This document shows, in pieces, positions 10,401-19,880 of a stretch of 64,000 nt of DNA. The notes beneath the pieces were generated by a model. That model saw only the letters and a list, made by a program, of their open reading frames with translations. It did no database searches and was not told the DNA's origin. The stretch is from Allium sativum. Lineage: Eukaryota > Streptophyta > Magnoliopsida > Asparagales > Amaryllidaceae. The position numbers and the translations under genes are program-made. Position 1 is the stretch's first letter. Each line of letters opens with the position of its first letter. The stretch spans positions 880,547,199 through 880,611,198 of the forward strand of contig CM060912.1 of the NCBI GenBank assembly GCA_030737875.1, read 5' to 3'.

Positions 10401-12321
10401 GCCGCGTTATGGCCCGAAACGTCGTTTTGAATAAATTGGCTATTTTAAATAAATAAAAATAGCGATAAATCGTTATAAAATATCATAAACGATAGGGTAT
10501 AGAAATAAACTGAATTTGCTCGATTTATGTAGTATTTGATGGTTGAATGTGTTTGGTGTGAAAATTACATTAAAGAACAAAATTGGTGTTGTCGAATGAT
10601 TTAACCATTGAAATAAATTGATTTGAAATTCTAAATATATGTGAATTATTTGAAAAGGCCGAGTTAATTCTCATTTCAAATAATTGACCGACGATTGAAA
10701 GTCGAAGATAAAGACGGTGGTCGAAGACCGGAGATCTTCACCTCGTTTGGATGGTAACCGAGGTCCTGATTGGGAGGCATCCCGAAATATGGATAATGAG
10801 TGGTGATCGTCCCGACGTACGTGGTGATCGATGGGTTTGCGAGGTATTTAGTGCCTCCGGTTTCGTTCAGACCCAGAACGGACTTGTAAATGGACTGTGT
10901 GTCTGACATTGGATTTTATTCTGTGTTGATTGATCTCTGTTAAATATACATCTGTTTGGCGGTGGAGAATTTATTCTTTTGCTTAACACCCTTCTCTGAG
11001 ATGCACGAGCTCAGAGGTTGTATATCGATGGACATCGGTAGCATGGCATGAATTGCCTGTGTGGCATGCTAAGATGCAGTGATCAGGGCTTTTGTTGAAA
11101 AGCAAAGTCTTGTGGTGATGATCAAAGCACCGCCTGTGTGACGTAGCTTTGTGTATAACGTAAATTCGCGAGCCTCACACCCCGGTATGAACCAGAAACG
11201 GGAGAAGGACCTCAGGGAGGACATGTGTTTCTTTCTAGCTAGGGTGATGTCAGTGACCTACCAGCCTTGACATTTATATACTTTTCACCTATGTGGTTGT
11301 TGCTGTTGCGAGGCGCCTCGGTTTGATCGGACGATCCGGTTCCGATGGAGTCCTTCGTTGGCTCATTTACGCCCCAAAGGGCGGAGAAACGTATTGTTCA
11401 GGCACTATAATCCACTCCGTGTGGACCGGCCCTGTCGCTCCAAGGGGCAGTTGCTGTTGTTCCGGAGACATGGGCTAGATTGTCTCGAAGTCGATAAGGA
11501 CTATCTTTTGCCTTGGTTCAGGACGGAAATCCAATTTCCAAATACGACATCGTGCGAATTTGATTGTATACCTATATATGGCGACATAGTGGTATGGGGC
11601 ATTAATGCCGTCTATGATTGATAGTTATGATTTGAAATTGTTTTCAAAACATATAAACACTAGTAATAATATCAAATGCTTCTGTTTTATTCGTATCAAG
11701 CATATTCTGGCCGTTATAAGGTAAAAACTCTATCCTCCGGTTTGTGTTGCATTGTGTGATGGGAACTGAGTCTTATAATGGCTTCATTTTTATAAAAAGC
11801 ATAGAGATGTTTAAAAGAAAGATTTGTTTTAAAACACTGGCAATCCAATGGAGTAAACCCGTTCCACGAAAGTGGCGTGGTCCTGTGATTAGCCAAATTA
11901 TATATGTGTTGAGTAGATTTCTCATACCAGTCCCATGACTGACTCGTAGTTTGTTTCACTTTCAAACTCGGGTGCCCCTTTTTTTTCTACACGGGCAGCC
12001 TTGTATTCAGGTTTAGCTGGTTCTTTCTGGATAGCTGGAGCTGAAGATGGATTCTATCATTTATCTCTTTTTATGCTGTTCAGCTCCTATTGTACATATT
12101 ATGTTTGTTTTCCGCTGTAGACATTTATGTATAGCTGAACTGTATTTTTTTCTAAGTATGATCCTGTATACTGTGTAACTCTGATGATTACTTTTATCCA
12201 GTATATTCTATTGTTCATTTTCTGGTGTATTTATTTAATTTTGTTCTGCTATAATCTGTTTCTGTGTTATATTCCAAAGATAACCCTTTACACCGTCAGT
12301 ACGGGGTTTGGGGTCGTCTCA

Positions 12322-12892
12322 CCAACTCAAACTATTACACTCATTAACTAAATTTACTTAACCGACCTTCACTATCAAACCTTAACCATTCCTTAGTTAG
12401 AAATGGAGTCAATCAAGTTGGGGTATAACTACCTCTCAGACCTTAACTAAACAACATTTCTAACTTCGAAAATAGAGAAAGTTCACCTTCTAAATCTTTA
12501 ACAAACTTCTTTACGTAACTCTCGGATTCTATTTACGAACCCACTACTTTATTGAAAACATTGATTATCACTATAGCGTAACAATCTCTACTTCTGAAAT
12601 AGCTAACTTCAAAATATAACTTTTATTCCTTAATTTAACTAAATAACTAACTAGACAATTTATAGCTACATAAATAGATCTTGACTAGGAATAGAAAGTG
12701 AATAGTACTTTCCCGAATTCGATAAAATCGAATTCAACGTATAATTCTCTTTTGAATAATCTATATTCAATAACTCCTTTTCGAATAAACTATATTCGAT
12801 TAACTCTCTTCGAATAACTAATACTCGATAATCTCTCTTTTGAATAAACTATATTTGATTAACTCCTTTTTGAATAAACTATATTCGATTAA
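12322..12892. repeat. Target DNA with degenerate ~30-bp repeats
   Basis: This lies between element 1 and the solo LTR. From about 12757 it consists of imperfect repeats of the type AACTCCTTTTCGAATAAACT then ATATTCGATT. The same repeats resume at 18983, so the solo LTR split them. The first 430 bp are AT-rich with no gene. I infer that it is part of the minus-strand LTR M0. Confidence 0.8.
12888..12892. repeat. Target site duplication ATTAA, left copy
   Basis: ATTAA directly before the TGTAATAACCC start of the solo LTR is matched by ATTAA at 18983-18987. Confidence 0.9.
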
Positions 12893-13774
12893 TGTAATAA
12901 CCCGGAAAATCTGAGCCAGTTTAAAATTTTTATTTTGGCAATTTCGATGAATTTTGAATATTTAAAATAGATTATTTTAAATAATCTCGACGAGAAATGT
13001 ATTTTGAATAGAATTCGAACGTATATATTATTTGAATCGTCGTTAGAATATTAATAATTATTTATAATTATAAAAGGAATTGAAAATGGCGCGGTAGTTC
13101 GGTAATTCGATTTCAATCTTCAAATGAATGTACCGGGTGCAAAATAAACCGAATTTTAGCGAAACCAAAAATATTAGAATCTAATTGAGAATATCTTTCC
13201 AACGAATCCGAAAAATCAAAATTTCATAGCGGGAATCAAAAGATATGTCCAAATGAATTTCCAGAATAGTCGCTATGGAATTCTGGCCCTTAAAAATGGA
13301 AATTTTGCAAACTACCTCGTATTTCGACGAAACCACTTTTGTTGGATCCGTGATGTCAAATTATTTCTAGATTCGAATATTCGTAATTTTTCGATTCAAT
13401 ATGTGAGCATGGCAAAGGAAAACGCGTTTGACCAGTTTTAGTTGATTTTAATCGACTGGAAAATGGCCATTTTTCAAACGATCTCAGAATTTGACGAAAC
13501 TAGTTTTGTTAGGAACGTATCGTCAATACGAAGCTAGATACAATTTTTCTGGAATTTTCTGAGTCAGTATGTGGTCCCGGTAAATTAAAATGCGTGTTCA
13601 AATTCAATTTATAGAGTTATATGTTGATTTTGACGAAAACTGATCGAAACAGTCGAATCAGCTTACGATATGTATCCCATTATGTTTGGAATGGGGGTAA
13701 TTAGCTATGGACGACAGGCGGTGGGTCTCGTTTCGAGGTCGAAAATAAAAGTTGCTTTTTGGAAATTAATTAAT

Positions 13775-13783
13775 TATATAAAA
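13775..13783 (+). promoter_or_regulatory. TATA box in solo LTR
   Basis: TATATAAAA is followed by CACCCTCAACACTCTCTCCCC, a typical plant core promoter and pyrimidine-rich start region. Transcription would begin near 13810. Confidence 0.6.
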
Positions 13784-13849
13784 CACCCTCAACACTCTCT
13801 CCCCTTTCATTATTTACAGATCGAACCAGAAATAAAAAAAATGAAAAAG

Positions 13850-14126
13850 AAAAAGGGCGGAGCCCCGCCCATCAACTTCCGCCGCCGCCCTCCTTTGGCG
13901 CACCGCCACCGCCGGCGCGAGGCGCCCCCCTCCACTCTCCTCGACCTCCAGCCTTCTCCCTCCTCTCACGCTTGACTCTCTCTTCTTCCCAACGCACAGA
14001 CCCCCCCCCATCCCTGAAACCCGTCGCCGCCCTCTAGCACAGCCCCCTCCGACGAGCGCGCAAGCACCTGACCCCCTACCTCGAGCGACGCGCAAACGAA
14101 CCCCCCTTCCAATTTGAGCAGTGAGT
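13850..14126 (+). other. GC-rich leader exon-like segment with splice donor
   Basis: A sharply GC/CT-rich block in otherwise AT-rich DNA looks like a plant 5' UTR or captured first exon. It ends TTGAGCA/GTGAGTTTCC at 14120/14121, a strong donor, followed by T-rich intron-like DNA. The ORFs across it on both strands (13670-13975 plus, 13814-14095 minus) are low-complexity Pro/Arg/Gly and are not credible genes. Confidence 0.5.
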
Positions 14127-14493
14127 TTCCTTCTTCTTCTTTAATTTATTATTTTATTTTGTTTGAAAAGCATTGATTTTATAGACATATTATTAGCATG
14201 ATAATAAAAAAAATGGAATTTATTTATATAAATAACATTAAAGTTTTGATTTTTAGTTTATAAAAGCCATGATTTTTATTTATATAAAGAGCAGATTTTT
14301 ATTTATAAAAAGATTTCATTTTTATAAATGTAAAGATTCAATTTTTATTATGAAGTATAAAAAAATATGGTTTTTATATAATAGAGAATACAAAAACATT
14401 ATCTTTATATATGCAGCGAAATAAAATCTGATTTTTATTTTATATTTAGTGAAGTAAGAATGAGATTTTTATAGTGATGAAATAAAAATTCGA

Positions 14494-14640
14494 TCTTTAT
14501 ATTTGAAAAGGCGTAATCTTTATATTTGAAAAGGCAAAATCTTTATATTTGAAAAGGCGAAATCTTTATATTTGAAAAGGCGTAATCTTTATATTTGAAA
14601 AGGCGTAATCTTTATATTTGAAAAGGCGAAATCTTTATAT
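14494..14640 (+). repeat. 23-bp tandem repeat
   Basis: CTTTATATTTGAAAAGGCGTAAT and close variants repeat about six times head to tail. Each copy mixes the AT motif of the region with a GGCG core. Confidence 0.9.
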
Positions 14641-14900
14641 GAAGAATAGCGTGATAAAAATATAATCTTTATTATATGAACATCGTTGTAAAAACAGAAT
14701 TTTTATCTATATAGTAGCGATGTAAAAATAGAATTTTTATCTATATAGTAGCGATATAAAATAGGATTTTCATATACATAGCAACAATATAAAAATGTGA
14801 TTTTTATATATGTAGTGGCAACGGGCAACGAAAGTAACGAAAGAAGAAACGACGAAGATTTCTACATATGAAGAGTCGAGGCGTTTGGATTAGCTAGTCG

Positions 14901-15005
14901 GTGAGAACTTCTCACTTTAAATCTTCTTTTCTAGTTAAAAATATATACTAGGATGCAGACGGTGCTTAGCAGCACCCGACACCCGTCATCCACAGACCAT
15001 GGATG
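14901..15005 (+). promoter_or_regulatory. Three-hairpin leader cassette in solo LTR
   Basis: Three perfect short stem-loops follow each other: GTGAG-AACTT-CTCAC (14901-14915), GGTGCT-TAGC-AGCACC (14961-14976) and CATCCA-7 nt-TGGATG (14987-15005). The same cassette is in the array LTRs; the third hairpin is also in element 1 with a compensating base pair. The function is unknown; a role in splicing, packaging or dimerisation of retroelement RNA is inference. Confidence 0.65.
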
Positions 15006-18000
15006 GCTTGTATGTTTGATTGTTTGTTGTTATGAAAATTTATTGTGTGTTGTGAGATGAAATAAAATATTTATATAGTTAAAAATATTTTATCATTAAA
15101 AATATTGTTTTTAACGTGTGTGTGTGTGAATAAAAATATGTGTTTGTTGGTTTGAAACCCCACATGGGTGTTGGGATGATATTTGAAGTCCACTCATCCC
15201 GATTGATTAGTTGTATGTCGATCGATTGATTGACAGGCTGTTATAAGCGTTAGATATCTATATTTGATGCTTATACAGTGTGGTGCACTATGGATGATGA
15301 TTGATTATTTATTGTTGTGATTATATACATGTGTTGTATGGAATCCATATAATTAACATTATATGGTAATTGATTGGGCCTCATTCCAATTGGGAAAATA
15401 AAGAATAGAATGAAGTATATATTCATGTGTTGAATAGAATAAATAATCATGTGTTGAAAATTATCATGTGTTGAAAGAAATATTTTAACAATAAAATTTA
15501 CATCTTTATCATATTTAAAGTTAGAAACTAACTGGAAAATAGATAAGATGAGTGGTTTCCTGGGTATTGATCTGATATTGGCTTCGGCCTTCGAGGTAAA
15601 TATTTAGGGAATCATTCTCTTACTACTTTACGGTTGGAGTCTGATTTAAAAATCAAATGATAGATACTATAATTTTATAAAGTATATTAAATAAAAAAAA
15701 TAGTCATGTGTTGACAGTGCTCATGTGTTGAGAATATTCATGTGTTGAAAGAAATATAGATTCATGTGTTGAATAGAATAACGAATTTATTGAAATATAT
15801 AAAGCCGTGTTGATTAGAGATGCGCCCTTTTGACGTGAGCGATATTTATATCGATTATATTTGTTTTTATAATGATTATAGAAGAAGAAGTGATTTCAAA
15901 ATATAACGTTTTGAAAATATTATCACTTATATAGAAATGATATGGAATATTCAATTTTGATTCGAAATTGAATAGGAAGTTGAATTTGTTTTGAAAACGA
16001 ATTTAAAACGATTTATAAAATATGTTTAAAAAGGAAATCGACGAAATATATGTATTATATATATAATGGCCTGAATAGAACACGCTGCGGCAGTTCGTGA
16101 ATTTCAACCATTGACTTCGAATTGACGTTACGGGAGATCCGACCGTCGGATTCCCCTGAATCCGAAACCGTTGGGTTCGTATCGAAAAGAGCTTTCTAAT
16201 GAATATTTGAAATTTGAAATCTAACGGTTGGATTTGGAATTATGTCCAAATCAAATTTGAAAAAGGTCGTTGTAAGTGCAGTTCGATGGCCGTTGATGGA
16301 AATCGACTGTACATGCCTTGATAAAATTATTAAAAATATCTATAATTTGTATAAAACCATAAGAAATGATTTGTGAAGAACTGGGATGAAAAATTCCAGA
16401 TTTGAAAAGATAAAAATAGATTTTTATCAAAATGAACTAGCTTTGAACTAGAATTAAAATCAATTTATTTTTGAAATAGATAAATTGAATTTGAAAGTGG
16501 TTTTAAAAATAATCAGAATTACCAATATATGAATTGAAATGGATTTGAATCGAAATTATTTGTGGAAATTTGAAAGATATATTTTATATCGTTATTTCCA
16601 ATACGATATTTGTTGGTTTCAGAATTTGATATTGAATATAAGCCGATATATTTTCTATTCAGAGCCTTGTATTTAATATCAAACGTGATTTGGGTTTGTC
16701 GCGAATGGTGTCTTCATTAACACTGTTCTTAAGCCCAGTTGAGAAAAGGATTGAATCTTTCTCTTTAGATTTAATGAAGTGTACCAATTAAATAATGTTT
16801 AATTGGAATTGAATTTGAATGTGATTTTGGGTTTATCGTGAACCGTGTTTTAGAAGACATTGGTTCTTTAACCCAGTTAAAGACAGGATATTGATTTTCG
16901 AAAAGATTAAAACTAAGTGGAGTTTTAATGAATCTTTAATTAAATTGAAATGTGAATTGATAATTTAAATTATCAAATCTGAAAAGTGATCGAGAATGGA
17001 GTATCACTAGTTTTGCTCCAAAGCGATAGTTAAATCTTTAATTAGATTTGAACGTGAAATGGTAATTAAATTTACCGATAACATCGTGGTGTTAGTTATG
17101 GAGTATTACCAGTTTTGCTCCATGGGATAAATAGGTTGGGATTGGGAAATAAAATAAATAATTACTTCAGTGTGGTTCGCTAATCCCGACTAGTTTGGAA
17201 AACCATAATATGGTTTGAAATGATATCGAAAGGAAGATTAAAGAATAAATTTAGAAGAATTTATCTTGGAAAAATTAATGGGAGCCTTTTCCTAAGAATG
17301 TGATTTTGTGAATAAAAGAATATTCTGAATTGGAATGAGGCGTTTGTTGTGTTTGTGTAACATTTGTTTATTATATACGTGGGTTATTCAGAAAGGCCGG
17401 GTTTATACCCATTCTGAATAACCGATTCGGCGATAAGTTGAAGATGAAGACGGTGGTTGAAGACTGGAAGTCTTCACATCGTTTGGGTGATTACTGATGA
17501 TCTTGATTGGGCTGTACACCCAAGATGAGGGAATCAGTTGGTGATCGTCCAGACGTACTTGGAGATCGATGGATATGCGACGAAAGTGCCTCCGGTTTCG
17601 TTCAGACCCAGAACGAACTTGTAAATGGATTGTGTGTATGACATTGGATTTTATTCTGTGTTGATTGATCTCTATTAAATATACATCTATTTGGCAGCAG
17701 AGAATTTATTCTCTTGCTTAACGCCCTTCTCTGAGACGTACGAGCTCAGAGGTTGTATATCGATGGACATCAGTCGCATGGAGTGAATTGCCAGTGTGGC
17801 ACGCGTAAGTGCCAATTGATCAAGGCTTCTGTTGAAAAGAAAAGTCTTGTGGTTGATGATCAAAGCATGGCCCGTGTGGCGCAGCTTTGTGTATAACGTG
17901 AATTCGCGAGCCTCACACCTCGGTATGAGTCAAAACGGGATAGTGACTGCAGGGAGAGCACGACGTTTCTTTCTAGCTATGGGTGGTGTCAGTGCTTAAA

Positions 18001-18982
18001 CTGGCTGACATTTATATACTTTTCACCTGTGTGGTTGTTGGATGCGAGGCGCCTCGGATATAGGTCTGTTAGGACCGGGAAACGTGTGTTCAGGAATAAC
18101 TAATCCTCAAAAGTAAGAGAGGACCGGCCCTGAAGATCCAAGGATCATAGTGGGGTCCTAAGACATTTGCTAGAGTGTCTCGAATTGGAGTGGAGCTTGC
18201 CCCTTGCCTCGACTCATGACGGAAAGCCAATTCCCAATACGTGATATTGCGGTTTTTATTGTAGAACTAGTATGGCGACATGATATATGGTACCATGCCG
18301 TCTATGATTGATATTTATGATTGAAATTGATTTGACACTATACACTTATTATAGTATCAAATGATTTGTTTTGAACGTACCAATCATGTTTGGCTATTAT
18401 AAGGGAAAACCCTATCCTTCGGCTTGCGTTGCATTGTGTGAAGGGACCTGGGTCTTATAATAGCTTCATTTTTCCAAAAAGCATCGCGCTGTTTTGTTAT
18501 ATGCACTAGTGTTCTTGGGAGGAAACCCGTTCCGCGTTATACGGCGTGGTCCCTTGAATTACTCTCTTTTAAAGTAAAGTTTTAAATAACTGTTTTAGTT
18601 CTCACACCAGTCCCATGACTGACCTGGAGTTTATTGTTTTAACCTAAACTATGGGTGCCCCTATTTACCACACGGGCAGCTAGTAGTTTTGGTTTTGCAG
18701 ATTTATATTCACAGGATCCTAATTTACAACTGGAATGATGCTCGGAAAGCTCTGTATCCGTGTATCACCTTCAGTTGTGTTTTGTATTATTTTCCGCTGC
18801 TATGTAATTTATTGTAATCTCTGATATTTGTTGGATGCATATTTATTCATACTCTGTATATTCTTGTATTCTGGTGGAATTGTTGTAATAAACAATGAAA
18901 TGTTCTTCTGTCTGCATTCTATTTTGTCGTGTTCTCAAGGTAATCCGGGCTTTCCTTACCGGGGAAGTTACGGGCTACTACA

Positions 18983-19880
18983 ATTAACTCCTTTTCGAAT
19001 AAACTATATTCGATTAACTCCTTTTCGATTAACTCTAACTCTAATCAATTTACTCAAATTCGATTAACTCTAATCAAATAACTAATATTCGATTTCCTCA
19101 TTTCGATTAACTTTTTTATTAACTCCTTTGGATTAACTCCTTTTGATTAACTCCTTCTCAAATAAGTAATATTCGATTCACTCTTCATCCGTATTCAGTT
19201 TCAAATATCGATGTTAAAATTGATTCTTACTTCTTTATATAAGTCCTGACTTATATATTCCATTTATCCAATGATAAATATTTTATTTAATTTATAAAAT
19301 ATTATTTATAAATTAATCTTCTCAATCTATCGGTTAGAACAGATTCTATTTAAAATCTTTGCTTTAAATCTGTATCATGTTATACCCGTGCGCGAAGAAC
19401 GGGTCTAAACCTTTCAAATATAAAATTCTCTTTTTATATTATTCTATTCATTTTTCAAGTATTTCCTTTTATAATCTATTTATTTACCAAATAAATCCCT
19501 TTTGATAATTCTATTTATTTTATAAAATATTTCCTTTTTATATAAAATCCATTGATTTTATAAGTAATTCCTTTTATATAAAATCCAATGATTTTATAAG
19601 TATTTCCTTTCATTTTCCAACTATTTCCTTTTCTATTTGTTTTACAAATATTTCCTCTTCTCTTTGTTTTACAAATATTTCCTGTTTCTATTTGGTTTAC
19701 AAATATTTCCTCTTTCTATTTGTTTTACAAATATTTCCACTTCTACTTGTTTTACAAATATTTCCTCTTCTATTCTTTTTATTTGACAAATAAATATCCC
19801 TTTTCAATTCTATTTATTTAACAAATAAATATTTCTTTTCAATCCTATTTATTTAACAAATAAATATTTCTTTTATAACA
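18983..19880. repeat. Target DNA: AT-rich degenerate tandem repeats
   Basis: This continues 12322-12892 after the solo LTR. It begins with the right TSD copy ATTAA (18983-18987) and the 30-bp CGAATAAACTATATTCGATT-type repeats. From about 19600 a second set of roughly 27-bp repeats (TTTGTTTTACAAATATTTCC type) follows. A small hairpin, ACCCGT-9 nt-ACGGGT, is at 19384-19404. I see no gene. Confidence 0.8.
19876..19880. repeat. Probable target site duplication of the array (TAACA / TAACT)
   Basis: TAACA precedes the first LTR and TAACT (40733-40737) follows the last, matching at four of five bases. This suggests one insertion later expanded, rather than three independent ones. One base would have mutated. 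Confidence 0.6.

Larger units (their letters stand above)
6471..12321 (+). repeat. 3' LTR of element 1 (5851 bp)
   Basis: It begins TGTAACGACCC immediately after the polypurine tract and ends GTCTCA, the exact match of the 5' LTR end. At 5851 bp it is longer than the element's 4742-bp internal region. Inside are a TATA-like box (7331), a leader with a donor-like AAG/GTAGCG (7761/7762), a CGTCCA/TGGACG hairpin (8178-8196), 125-bp tandem repeats (8556-9060), a duplicated 243-bp module (9963-10400) and a conserved 3' third. The 3' flank is CCAAC; the matching 5' flank is outside the window. No protein gene is present. Confidence 0.95.
12893..18982 (+). mobile_element. Solo LTR of a chromovirus-like element (6090 bp)
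   Basis: It starts TGTAATAACCCGG, ends GGGCTACTACA and is flanked by identical ATTAA 5-mers, with no PBS, PPT or internal DNA. This is the product expected from recombination between the two LTRs of one insertion. In order it holds a TATA box (13775), a GC-rich leader (13850-14120), donor-like GCA/GTGAGTTT (14121), seven 23-bp repeats (14494-14640), hairpins at 14901-15005, a CATGTG-motif cluster (15420-15780) and the conserved 3' third. Long ORFs in the GC-rich leader lie on both strands and are compositional. Confidence 0.95.

Noticed and set aside
13670..14095. 101-aa plus-strand and 93-aa minus-strand ORFs in the solo LTR
   Set aside because: Both are low-complexity translations of one GC-rich leader block, with no domain and no conservation in the array LTRs.
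19384..19404. ACCCGT...ACGGGT hairpin as a Helitron end
   Set aside because: No CTRR end, no TC start at a plausible distance and no A/T insertion site could be shown.
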